Assembly (NCBI GenBank): GCA_016748015.1
Contig: JAAOMT010000235.1
Location: 1 to 24,830, forward strand
Length of the DNA stretch: 24,830 nucleotides
From: Geosiphon pyriformis
Lineage: Eukaryota; Glomeromycota; Glomeromycetes; Archaeosporales; Geosiphonaceae
Reading direction: 5' to 3'
Position numbers and translations under genes: made by a program. How positions within the stretch are numbered: the first letter of the stretch is position 1; each line of letters opens with the position of its first letter. This document shows, in pieces, positions 1-11,117 of the stretch. The notes below the pieces were generated by a model, which saw nothing but the letters and a program-made list of their open reading frames with translations, made no database searches and was not told the origin of the DNA.

Positions 1-124
1 GAAAGATACATATTAATTATATAGTTTAACAAAATTTCCAATTTTAAGTACTCCATTGCCTTCAGCAGTCTCAATGAGGTTTATTTGATAATTATTGAAA
101 ATAAATTAAGTTATACCGGGATAT

Positions 125-3100
125 TCATCCATCTTGCAGAATTTCTTTTCCCTGCTCATTTTTCCCCCGATTTTCCCTCTTTTTTTCCGATGCTAAATAA
201 TTTCCCGTGAGAAAGTCTGTTTCGGGATTTTTCCCTAGTGCTTGATATAGGTGGTAAGGAACCAATAACTTCTTTGGTTGACCCAAGGGGTTTTCATTTT
301 GGGTCTGTAACATCATTGATAAACCCTCACCATCATCAATATCATCGTTAAAATCCAATAGCAACGATCGTTCCTTATTTTTCTTCGTTATAGAGACATA
401 GTTTCCGAGTAGGCTTGAATTATTTTTCTCCTCATTTCTATATATCTCTATAGATTTGTTTAAAATATCTTTCAAAAATATTCTTGTCACCTACATTTAA
501 GACAATAAAATATTAATCAGAGATAAAAATCCCCAAAATAAAAAAGCTAAAATTTTACCTGAGCTATAAAATTTCCGGCCACTAAACGCTGTTGCACAGT
601 GATAGACGTGTCACCATTTTCAATTTCTGTACCTACAAAACTCTTCAATCGAAGCTGAAAAATGACATCCCATACCCAACCAATAACATTTAGGTCTGAG
701 GTAAATATAGTTGAAAACCATTGATTTGAATTGTCAGCGGGATTTGCCGAGTTACTTGATGTCGATGGAATATCCTGGAAAGCGGAATTGTTATAATCTA
801 AAACATCAATGTCCATATGTTCCTCTGAAGACCGGGTTATTTAATCATTAATAATTCTCGAGTGACAATAAGCTGATCCATTAACATTAGAGGACCATTT
901 CTTACCATGAGATCCTGCACCGCCTAGGTCGTCAAAAATTTCTTTTGCCAATTTTAAGCTACTCAGTTTGCCGTTTTTCTTCCGCATAATACGCGGCTTC
1001 TTTTTGCACTTAAAAGCCATTGATCCATTATCCTCTAAATCTTTCTTATGCCAAAAATTGGGACATCCACAATATTTACAATATGTCGTGTGCGAAGATT
1101 GGGGCTTTTTGAAAGTAATTAAATCTGATCCTAATGTTTCTCCAATCTCTATGGGGGTGTAATTTTTCCTTCGACACCAATGGACAACATCTTGAGTTGT
1201 TAATGATTTAGCAACTTCGTGGATTTTAGGATTTGACACAGCTTGAGACATCGATTGGACCATCATTCGCATTGCGCGAGCTCTTTGCCACTCTGTGGAT
1301 TTTCGATGTCCTATTTCCCAGGTCAAAAATGTCTCGGCAGAGGCAGCAAATGAATAGGGTAAAGGTGACAGGGAGCAATCTTCAACAACCGAGTTTATAA
1401 TTGGGTAACATCGGACTGCTTCGGTCAATAATGGCTCTAAGAAATCAACATCTAATTCCATTAATTTGGGAGTATTATCTTGAAATTTCGTCGATTCGGC
1501 AAGATCATCGATCAAGGCAGAACTTTTTATTTTTCCAACAACCGTCTGATAGGCGACATTCTTTATTAAATGTGAAGAACTTCTTTCTAGACTTTTTTCT
1601 TTGCGTGGTTCCACGAATTCAGTATTTCTATCTAGCTCAAGATCATACGCTCGTTCGTCTCCCAACCTTTGTTTTCCGCAATGTGTTTCATCCAGCTATA
1701 TTTTCAGTGGAAATTTTATGTAATTAATGTTTTCTTTGAGGTTAAAGCTCAAGATAATACCTACCTTCATTAAATGAATTAAATCTACAGGTTTATTTTT
1801 TTTATCCAAAAAGAACAACTGGGCTCGAACAGGAAATTCCCCCCATCCGTACCGTGTAAGCTGGAAAGGTGGTTCAGTAACATCAACTATATCGTGCGGT
1901 CGATAACTAGGATGTAAGTAGAATCGAACTTTACGGATAAACGACGTAACATTTAATGAATGAGGCGGACCAACTACATAAATCATCCATTTATGTGTAT
2001 ATTTTTGCAGTTTTAAATGCCGTTTTTCGGCTGAGATCCATCTTGACACATTTCCAATCACTATGCGTCGTTTGACATAAAAACGAGAACCCGCGTCAAT
2101 TGGATCAAAAACACTACTACACGCTGGTGTGGTAAATGCCACTGCGGATATTGTTTTGATTTCTTGCGGTAGGCTAATTTGATCTGGAAATTTATTTCCG
2201 CGAAATTTCAAAATAGAGGAGAAAAACGGTTGTTTTCCTGTTAAGGGTATAATTTTTCCAACGTGACCCGATTCTTCTGAACCTTTTCCTACTGCATCAT
2301 ATTTGTCGATTTTCGTGTTTAATGAACCTTTTGTTTGAAATCCACTTATATTAGATGACGCATTGATTGTCACTCCAAAATTCCCCTCGCGTGATTGAGG
2401 GGTTTGTTGACTCGATATTCTTAGCATAGAATTTTCAACAGACTGAAGCATATTAGAATGCATGTCCAATCCATTGAATCGATTATATTGCTGAATCTCT
2501 GCTGAAATATCTATGCTTTCTGAGTCGGATTCACTATATGAGGAAAATGAATCGGTAACATTTCCAGAAGCCAGGTCTAGTTGAGTGAGCGTCAAGTCGA
2601 CAGATACAGGCAAAGAAGCGACCTGAATAGGGCGAGATGTTGTCGTAGGACTCGTAGATTCTAAATTTTTATCCCCAAATAATTCAATGGATGAAAATCT
2701 ACACCCGTCATTAGTGAGGTCATTAACAGACAATTTTGTTGCAGGCTTGCAAAGGTCTTGCTCAGGAATCACGCTTAAGCTGGAACTGGTTTCTTCGGAA
2801 TGACTTAAAGCATCATCTAATCCTAATTCAATATCTTCAATATTCTCATCGTATTCTTTTATTTTTGGCTATAAAAAGTTAAGAATTTGAGGCCTTGAGA
2901 GAAAATGAAAATATCAGATTAAATTTTCCTTACCCTGCATCCGATTGAATATTAATAAATTGAATATTTTATAACGGTAAAAAGAAGGCGGTCAATATAT
3001 TTTCAAACCCTATACCACAAATAAGAAAGTATACCTAGGAGCTTGTTGGGTTTTTTCGCTTTGACTTAAAATTGAGCGGAGAGACGGTGGCCCGGTCAGG

Positions 3101-4238
3101 ATCTTCGATCGAGCTGGATGATCGGGAGGAACAATACTTTCATCCTTGACCGCAAAATGTAAAATCGAGTTTTGATAATATCCAATATAAATTTCCAATT
3201 AATCGCAATTAAAAAAGGTATATTTACCACAGGAGTGCCACATAATAGAAGGGCTTCTTCGTGATTAGGGAATTCGATCTTATGTGACAAACGGCAGTGG
3301 TTAAGAAAGCCTTGAACATTAATAAATCTGGAACGATGACATTCTGGACAAGTTAATCTAGATTTTTAGATAAGAAAAAGTATTTTTAATAAGATAAATA
3401 CAAGCAATAATGAAAAACTGTAAATGGGTTTGGATACACACTTTACAAAAGTTCCATCGTTTCTTCTTGAAAACAAATCTCTACATGGATCAAAGTAAAG
3501 ATAATCTTTGTCTCGGGTCGATACAATTTTTCTAGTCGATTGCCGCTTTGGTATAATTGATGGCATTGAAGAGCCTCGTTCATATACATACGATGTGAGT
3601 GATGAATCAAGCGGAGGTGTATTCGATGGAGCTTTACAAACGATTTACCATTGTTGGTGAAGATATTATCAGGGATAAGGGTCATATTGACACTTTCATT
3701 GGATTATAATTGTACAAATAACAATGATTATAGCCTTGTAATTGGGCTTATCAAACACAAATATCACTGCTCTTTGGATATCAAATCTGACTAAAAAGAA
3801 AACTTTAAGTGATTCGGACGAACCATACTTTGATTCTCTATGAAACAGCGCTTTGTTCCTCTAAGAAGAAAGAAATCTTACCTTCTAGCAAACATTGTTT
3901 TAAATTCAGAAGTGTTTCTTCTACTTTTTCAACCTCTTCTTGAATTTTCTGGAGCTCGTGTTGTCTTAATAATATCTCTAGATCAAACTCTCCATCTATT
4001 ACTCTAGCGGCTTTGGAGATGGTCTTTTCATCTAAAGCCCAAGTGGCAAGAACCGAAGTAATAGAGGTTATTTTAGAAAAGTGAAAGGAAGCGACTTAGG
4101 TAGACGCTGGAGGCATTTGAAACCACCTCTTGGTATTGGCCGTCGTCGCTTTCTTCCCTTAGTATCACGAGAGCTAGAAATCTGATTATCAGTTGTAAAA
4201 TTTTGGTCGCCTTTCTCTGGGGTTGTAAAGAATGACAT
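125..4238 (-). CDS. YEATS2: YEATS2-like chromatin reader (C2H2 finger, YEATS domain, C-terminal histone fold), nine exons
   Basis: Exons on the minus strand: 4238-4127, 4031-3882, 3631-3442, 3357-3228, 3144-3016, 2868-1765, 1695-906, 824-559 and 490-125, giving about 1078 aa. In order: a basic RKRRRP stretch; a charged helical segment (residues 38-87); a C2H2 finger (Cys154, Cys157, His171, His176); a low-complexity Ser-rich region; a YEATS domain (about 504-640) with the acyl-lysine cage residues Tyr559 (LHPSY) and Trp579 (GWGEF); a WEIGHRKSTEWQRAR...VVHWC block (726-786) matching the C-terminal part of animal YEATS2; a Cys cluster (811, 814, 816, 835); and a histone-fold-like C-terminus ending in ETDFLTGNYLA. 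In animals YEATS2 is the ATAC-complex subunit that reads acylated H3K27; that role here is inferred. The junction 4126/4032 could instead start at 4123. The 250-nt intron 3881-3632 is long and may hide an exon. The intron at 3015-2869 has a rival structure (see findings). Confidence 0.85.
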
Positions 4239-5509
4239 TGTACCTTAACAAAAAAAATGCAACTTTTTCAATTTCAAATAGATTCCGAGAATATTTTTAA
4301 ATTCCCATTTTTTATAGCATATTCTGCAAAGCATATCTTCGATTTGAAATTTTTAATGCAGATTTTCCATTTATATTTTTTTCATTATAATAAGTAGCTA
4401 GACCTCCGACAGATTGAACTTTAGTTTTTACAATTTGTGAAAGTTTGTTTATAATTATTAAAGTTTTATTATTATTATTATTATTTTTCTTCTTTTTTGC
4501 AAATATAACTATTTCCAAAAATATTTAGCAAATATCTTGGAAATTAATGATGATAAATAAAAATTAAATTAAATATGTTTAAAAAAAACACAATTCAAGA
4601 TATAACTTATTAACTTATAATAAAAAACTATAATTAAATTTATTAATTAAATTTTTGTTAAATTAAAATAATTTATATTTCTTAAAAAAGACTTAATATG
4701 AATTACAAAAACAGATATTAATAAAGATTTCTAAAAAAAATATGCATTAAACTTTTTTTATATTTTGTTAATAGATAAGTGAAATTTGCTTTTAAAAAGA
4801 AGTAAGATCTAAAGCCAGTTTATCACATGATTTTCCAGTTAAAATGATTTATTATCTTTTTTTGTATGATCGAAAATCTTTCAAACAAGTTTAAACTAAG
4901 AATAAATTTGTATTGCTGCTTTTATTTTCCAATTACTGTAGTATTTTGGACTGATTGTTCAATTATAAATGTTTAGACTTGTAAGTTTTAAGTTAAATAT
5001 TCAGAAATTTTTTGCAATATTTAGCTAAATTAAGTGTTAATTTTTTGAACAATTTTTTGGTTGAAGTTGTTAAAATATTTTTGAATTGTGATTTATTTTT
5101 TGTAAACAATTTTTTTAAGGCTTTTTTTTATTAGAAGTATTTTTATGTTTAAAGTTTTAAGCAATACTGTTTATTCTAAAACAATACATTTTTTAAAAAA
5201 TAAAACATTATTTTTATAAATTAGTTGTTAAACAAAAAAAATTAATGTTTTAACTAAAAGTTTTTTTATTATTAGAAAAAACTAAATTTTAAAAGTTTTA
5301 TGTTTGTATAATTTATTTTTGCTATAATTTTATAAATATTAATTATTTTTATAAAAATAATAACTTTTTTTAATTACTTTTATTTTTTTAATATTTATAT
5401 ATCTAATAATTTTATGGTAATTATTTATATTATAAAGATAATATATTAAAAATTGTTTATTATTGTTAAGAAATATTTATATAATAAATTTTATTTTAAT
5501 ATTATATAT
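4239..5509. other. AT-rich intergenic DNA, no gene seen
   Basis: This is the upstream flank of the YEATS2-like gene, which is divergent from the exoribonuclease gene at 7612. It is dominated by A/T runs, and stop codons occur in all frames at short intervals. The 68-codon minus-strand frame at 4312-4518 is Lys/Asn-rich low-complexity translation and looks spurious. From about 4800 to 5500 the DNA is T-rich and may include decayed transposon sequence, but I recognise no domain. Confidence 0.6.
4466..4483. repeat. (TTA)6 microsatellite
   Basis: Six uninterrupted TTA units lie inside the AT-rich flank of the YEATS2-like gene. This is a simple sequence repeat with no evident function. Confidence 0.9.
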
Positions 5510-6200
5510 ATATATTTTTATAATTTATTTAATGAATATAGCTCAGTTACTATTTAGTATACAGAATTAATTAAAGTAATTCTAATTAAATACAACTTAT
5601 ATACTTACTACAGATAACTAATTACTTAAACCAATTTAGACAATATTATACCTATATAAATTACTAAATTATTATTAATACCAAAAAAGAAAACACAAGA
5701 CATATACTTTTTGAAACTTACTGTTACAGACTTGATTATACCAAATATATAAACTATTTCATTCAACAAATCTGCACTTGATCTATCAGCCAACATAAAA
5801 ACCATATTATTATCATTTATTAATTTAGCTTTTTTTAATTTTGACTTATGTTTTGTTCTAATACATTATATTTTATGACAATAAAAATCAATTAACTGGC
5901 AGAAAAAATTTACCAAAACAGAAACAGTCTTTTTTTTATTGTTATAAAATTTTAAAACATTCTTAACCCAGTTTTTAAGAACAAATTTTTTGCAAAAAAT
6001 CATATACAACTTAACATTAAACATACAGAAAAACAAAAACTGCACAAGCTAAGAATATATGAATGCTTTTCTACCAGCTAACAATGACCAAAATTCAATA
6101 TAATCAAGAATTAAATCTCTTTGCCAGTCTATATTATTTGAATACATAAACAAATAATCCCCAACTTTTTATTGCATATTTAATATTTTTCAATTTCACA
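5510..6200 (-). mobile_element. LINE relic A: C-terminal end of ORF2 plus 3' UTR, 5'-truncated
   Basis: On the minus strand one frame from about 6175 down to 5625 reads through with only a few stops. It contains DYLFMYSNNIDWQRDLI, KKFVLKNWVKNVLKFYNNKK and IIKSVTVSFKKY. The second string aligns with KEFVLKSWVVNTVSCLGTGS in relic C (20620-23530) and with YKGFVFKE in relic B, so this is the same ORF2 C-terminus. A frameshift separates the Cys-rich knuckle (CNKK) from the rest. About 60 bases after the stop (roughly 5646 to 5583) align with the 3' UTRs of relics B and C. The 3' end fades into an A-rich stretch near 5510. The 5' edge abuts relic B in opposite orientation. The boundaries are approximate. 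The element is not coding. Confidence 0.75.
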
Positions 6201-6219
6201 CAATAATAAATTAGAAATG

Positions 6220-7270
6220 AGCACACTAATAAACTGGCTAATTTGGCTTTTTGTTCAAATTTGGTTCTTTTTATTCTGATTAATAAGAAAAATGTTTGTG
6301 CTAATAGAGTGGTAGTGTTTAGTAATGTTTGTCATTTTGTCCAGAATGTTTTTAGAGTTGTTCATTATATGCATTGAAAGGTTGAATCTGGATTTAATGT
6401 TGTAGATACAAATATGTCAAAGAACATAAATTGAATTCAGATTGTCTTAGTTTAGCACTCTAACTTACATATGACAGCTAATTATATGAATAAAATCTTT
6501 GCTGATCTGCATTTGTATTTTATAAAGACTCTGTATTGCTATTTGCCAGTTGTTATTTGAAAGCATTTGTATAATAGGAGATATCTCAATGTGTCATGCC
6601 TCTATTGTGGAAATATGGAAACTTCTGATCATTCTTTTGTGTATTTATTTGATTTTGGTGCTTGTGAGGACCTGGTTGGTGCATGTTCAATTGAGTAAAG
6701 AGCCTTGTTAAGTTTAAGTTTACTGTCATCTTATGTTTTATAGATGTTCTTTTTGTATGCTTTCAACAGCACTGTGTATACTGTTTTGTATAAGGGCTTT
6801 GTGTTTAAAGAATAATGTTTAGAGACTGTGTTCTTTTTCAATAGTGTCAAGGTTACCAATATTAAGATGGTTGATTTTGTGTGAAGTTTAAAGATGGTTT
6901 ATCAGACTGAAATATGGATGGTTAAGGCTAAGTACAGATTAGTAATGGAAAAGAGAGACCTAATTGCACATGATAGTTCAGTATCTTCTGTGGTTCATGG
7001 TTTGTTGATCTTGCTTTCTGGTAATGTTGTCAAGTTGTTTAGAATTATGGAGACACATAGTATCAGTTTTGGTTTTCAAAAGCCATGTGGTTTTTTTTCT
7101 AATACTGATAGTACTGTGGCTGTAATTATAAATTCATAGTGTTGCCTTGATTGGTCTAAGTGACTGGTTACATGTAGAAAGTACATGATTTGGACTTAGT
7201 TTAAATCACTTAGTTTGATGTATTGTGCTAAGTAGCTTTTGGGCCTCACTTATAAAATGATAAAAAAAAA
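6220..7270 (+). mobile_element. LINE relic B: ORF2 C-terminus, 3' UTR and A-tail
   Basis: The plus-strand frame runs with scattered stops from about 6225 to the TAG at 7137-7139. Recognisable pieces are VVVFSNVCHFVQNVF, FIKTLYCYLPVVI, a Cys/His knuckle SCLYCGNMETSDHSF (near 6595), LYKGFVFKE, and the last stretch ending in SFGFQKPCGFFSNTDS. These match in order the post-RNase-H part of relic C. The 3' UTR (7142-7200) is similar to those of the other two relics. The element ends in TGAT followed by ten A residues (7257-7270), a typical LINE 3' end. The DNA is G/T-rich and C-poor on this strand. The ORF starting at 6894 is only part of this relic and not a gene. Confidence 0.8.
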
Positions 7271-7598
7271 ATTAGAAAATAATTTTCAAAGAATAGATAA
7301 TACTATTTTCTTAATCTTAGAAATAAAACAAATTAAACAAAACAATATTAAAAAAATTATTATTTTGAATTTTAAGCTTGAAAAGTCTAAATATACAAAA
7401 ACAATTGCAATTGTATAATTAACATTAAATATGTAAAACAACATATTTGAAGAAAAAACCAAGGTTAGAACCTATTAATTATTTTTAATTTTTCTATTTC
7501 TTTGAAAACCATCATCCGATACAATGTTAGTCTAAAAATCAGGTGATTGTAGGTAGATGTTAACTGAGTCACATTGAGATTTTTGCTATCTGCACGAC
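7271..7598. other. Intergenic, 5' flank of the DSS1-type gene
   Basis: This is AT-rich DNA between the A-tail of LINE relic B and the exoribonuclease gene. It presumably contains the gene's promoter and 5' UTR. I see no clear TATA box or other site I would defend. Confidence 0.5.
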
Positions 7599-7610
7599 AT
7601 GATTCTCTAA
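7599..7610 (+). promoter_or_regulatory. Minimal upstream ORF (three codons and stop)
   Basis: ATG ATT CTC TAA ends one base before the main ATG at 7612 and is in a different frame. If the transcript starts upstream, ribosomes would meet this ATG first and would have to leak past it or re-initiate. The arrangement is plain in the sequence. Whether it is transcribed or functional is not known. Confidence 0.4.
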
Positions 7611-7611
7611 T

Positions 7612-10600
7612 ATGATTCCTAACTCTCCCAAACCCTTTACTCGCAAGTTTTCAAAACGGTTTTTAACCTCCAGTGGCATTTTCGGGCCTTCCCGTTTCAA
7701 ACAAAATGTCAACTTAATTATAAAAAAGTCCACTTTTTTCACTTCTGTTACCCGCCGTACCCGTAAAACTCAATCCTCTTTATCTGAGAAAACACGAATT
7801 AGTTTACCCAGTTCCCAGGCTCCCAAGCACCCACAAAAAATTCGCAGAGTTTCGGCACCTCATCCATTGGTCAAAACAGAAAAGTCCACTTCAATTTCTC
7901 CAGTAAATTCTCACTCAACAAAAAAGACACCTTCAGGAAATTATCCGCAAATTACTCAATCTTCGTTTCAGAAAATAGCCCCACCAAGGTTCCCGAATAA
8001 TATAAATAATTTTTTGCCTGAATGGGTCAATCTTGCAAAGCATGAATTGTTACCTCAGAGTAGAAAGCCTGACAAGCGAAGCTTACCGCTAACTACTTCT
8101 AATTCTACAACCACCATTTCTCCCATTGGAACGCCGCCATCTCTGGATTCGAGTGAAATAAAAAATGATGAGAAAGTTCTAATTTTAGACGCTGAAGGAT
8201 CAGACACGAAAATGGAACTTCAAATAGGAGATTTTGTTGAATTACGAAGGCATTTTTTAATTTAAATTTTCTTTGCTCTTTAACATTAAAGGCAAATTTA
8301 TTGATTTTTGTTTCTATAAAAATGTCCAAGAGCTGGGAAAGTTTTTATAGGTATATTGATAAAGCTTCGGAATCGTAGCGAGAATATTCTCAAGAATACT
8401 TCTCTATTACCTAATGGCCATGAAATACTTCATCGAGACGATGATGTTGCTTTTCGTGTTCCTGGTTATGCCTACTCAAAGATAAATGCTTGTGCTCTCG
8501 CTCCGTCTTCACCAATTCCATCAACTTATGGAAGGACTGCATCTAACTTTTTTCAGGCAAGTTTAGCCATGATGCAACTTAAGAACATGGAGTTTCGAAA
8601 AGTTTATTCTCATTATGTATCCCCCAATGAAGATGAACATACTACTGTGTCCATAGCAGATGTTGCTCGATTTGTCTTTCAAACGGATCAACCTCAACAT
8701 ACACAACTTTTTGCAGCACATATTCACCTATTGAAAGATAACATTCATTACACGACTGATCCTTCTTTACTAAGACGTGGGGAAATTCTCGTGAGACCCA
8801 AGTTTGACGTGAGAGCGATTGAAACTGTGCTCAAGTCGATTCGATTAAAGGATGCAGAATTCCTCTCTTTTTTATCAAAATCACAACATATCATTAAAAC
8901 AAACCGTTCTTTGGCAAAACAAAACTGTATCATGCCTTCTCTGGAAAAATCGACAAACATCGCTGAATTCTCCCCTATAGACCAAATGTTCATCAGATTT
9001 ATTCGAATTTCGATTTTCTCAAAGGATTCTATGTCCCATGTCTTATTTGACGCTCCTGTATCAGCGATCCTCAAACCTCTCAAAATTTATAATGGCTTGC
9101 TCGACAGAGATTGCGCGATTCAATTCTTAATGGATATAGGAGTTTGGGCTCCTTGGGAAAATTTAATTGTTTATGAGCCATCGATTGGATTACATGGACA
9201 TGGAAATTCAACTACGAGTGACGATACACATAAAAAATCGTTGGAGTTGGCTCAGAGATTTCTCAAAACTCAACCTCCCTTTGTATATAATGCTTTGGAA
9301 AGTAAAAATAATATCGGCTCGAACAATGTCCCGCCGGGGATTAAAGCTTTATCATTACTTATAAGATCATCACCATCTGTTCTGGGCGCCGAGGAGTTTT
9401 ATCCACGTGACATTTGCCAAGAGATTCGTCATGATTTCGGTAACTTGCGGGTGTATACGATTGATGACATAAACGCTCATGAAATTGATGATGGGATTTC
9501 TATAGAAAGAATTGAATCTACTGGATCAGAACCAGAAAGTATATGGCTGCATATTCATATTGCTGACCCTTCAGCCTATATTCACCCTGAACATCAATTT
9601 GCAAAGGAGGCGAGTATTAGAGGTCAAACCCTTTATTTTCCTGAACGTGTATATCCTATGATGCCCGGGATCTTGAGTGAGCAAAGGTTTAGTCTGGGAG
9701 CTGGAAAAGAATCAGGTGGTCACTGTGTTTTGTCTTTCAGCATTCGGTTAAATAAAGATGGGAGCTTTTTAGAGTACAAGATTCGACCTGGAATAGTTCG
9801 GCAGGTGCAAAAGCTAAATTATGATTATGTAGACACCATTTTGTCTTGGGATAATATTCCTGGGGGCAAAGAAGAAGCAGAATTGATTAAGAAGCATTGT
9901 TACTTTCATCCATCACCGGTCAGTACACCCATGAATAACGAAGGAATATCAGAAATACCCCAAGATACTCGTCGTGATCTTTTGGATTTACAAAAGTTTG
10001 CTACGAATCACCTGAAACATCGTATCAGAAATGGAGGTTTCAATTTCCAATTACCTAGCCCCGTAGTGAGCGTATCACCATTTCCACTACCTGTAACATT
10101 TCCATACCCAAATACACCAACGATATTTTCTGGTTTGCCTAGTATACAAATAACTCTTGATAACTCTGGAACATCACCCTCACATACAATGATAGCAGAG
10201 CTAATGATAATGGCTGGCCGTGCAGCTGCCCAATTTTGTTCGGAACGTCAAATTCCGATTCTATATCGATGTCAATCTATCCCTAGTGAAAATCTAACTG
10301 AACAAGTGAATGGCAGCGTGGACCTAGAGACTGGTTGCATGCCCATTACTCAGGTTTTAAAGACACGTGGATTTATGGGACCTGTAGAGATTAGTGATAA
10401 GTCAGGTCCTCATTGGCTAATGGGTATTCCTAATGGATACTCTAAAGTTACATCTCCATTACGTCGTTTCAGTGATTTAATTGCCCATTGGCAAATCAAA
10501 GCTGCTCTACTTGATCTACAATTCCCTTTTTCGGAAGAACAAATACTGAAAATGGCACCTGTAATTCAAAATCGCGAAAAAGAAGCTAAAAAATTGAATA

Positions 10601-10848
10601 ATACTAGTCTAAAGTTTTGGATGTGTATGTTGATGAAACGGCTGAAGGAATCTGGAAATCTCCTTGAATTCTCTTGCATTTCGCTGGAAGAAATTACTGG
10701 TGAGAAACCAGCATATCCTGTATTAGTAAAGGAGCTAGGGATACAAGCTAGGCTAAAAACTGATCAAAAAAGCCAAGTTGGAGATATTTTAAAGGCTAAA
10801 GTTACTGATGTATTTCCTTATCATCCTAGTCTTGAATTGGCAACGTAA
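7612..10848 (+). CDS. DSS1: Mitochondrial 3'-5' exoribonuclease, RNase II family (DSS1/CYT-4 type)
   Basis: Two exons (7612-8249 and 8331-10848) give 1051 aa, close to fungal DSS1/CYT-4 proteins. The first 50 or so residues are rich in Arg, Lys and Ser with no acidic residue, fitting a mitochondrial presequence. The low-complexity N-terminal region ends in GDFVELRR, which joins across the intron to AGKVFIGI, restoring a motif of this family, then DDVAFRVPGY. The RNB catalytic domain starts near residue 588 with TIDDINAHEIDDGIS. The metal ligands are Asp591, Asp599 and Asp600, with Glu597 where E. coli RNase II has Asp207; AHEIDD is, to my knowledge, usual in the DSS1 clade. Further RNB motifs are LHIHIADPSAYI and VTSPLRRFSDLIAHWQ (about 918-935). 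The C-terminus (KSQVGDILKAKVTDVFP) looks S1-like. In yeast the enzyme forms the mitochondrial degradosome with the SUV3 helicase. The junction intron has a GC donor. Confidence 0.92.
8250..8330 (+). other. GC-AG intron in the DSS1-type gene
   Basis: The 81-nt intron begins AAG|GCATTT and ends CCAAG|AGC. The splice joins CGA-AG to A-GCT-GGG, giving VELRR-AGKVFIGI in the correct frame. No GT donor nearby rescues the frame: the GTTGAA at 8235 leads to a stop after 27 codons with this acceptor. Confidence 0.75.
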
Positions 10849-11117
10849 AAAATATTATCAAAGGGAAATTTTGAGAATTTTCATAAATCTCGTGACTATG
10901 TAAATGATAAACAGTATATATACAAAACTTTTAATTTCAATCGGATATCTTAGGATTTGGTAAGGCTAAGTTAGTATTTCTTTTTCGACATTATATTAGG
11001 CTTCAAGAAGCAAATTTCAGTACACTCAGTATAACCCTAACATTATTCTCTATGTAAAGTTTTGCCTGGGTTAACCAACAAAAAAGTTTCGGTTTATTTT
11101 TTCCCAATTCTCTCTAA

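Noticed and set aside
968-1727. Plus-strand ORFs at 968-1162 and 1401-1727
   Set aside because: They are antisense to well-supported exons of the YEATS2-like gene and show no family features.
4032-4126. Continuous reading of SKITSITSVLATWALDEK as the start of exon 2 of the YEATS2-like gene
   Set aside because: The frame is blocked upstream by a TAA, and exon 1 reaches a stop in the other frame. An intron ending TTTAG at 4032 joins the exons cleanly, so this stretch is treated as intronic.
6894-7139. 81-codon ORF as an independent gene
   Set aside because: It is the C-terminal end of LINE relic B and matches the other relics; upstream in-frame stops show decay.
8105-9364. ORFs at 8105-8329 (minus), 8748-9083 (minus) and 9167-9364 (plus)
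   Set aside because: These are shadows of the DSS1-type coding sequence, whose motifs are unambiguous.
9463-9495. Glu in place of the second catalytic Asp in the RNB motif as a loss of activity
   Set aside because: AHEIDD is, as far as I know, the usual form in the DSS1/CYT-4 clade, and the other acidic ligands are present.
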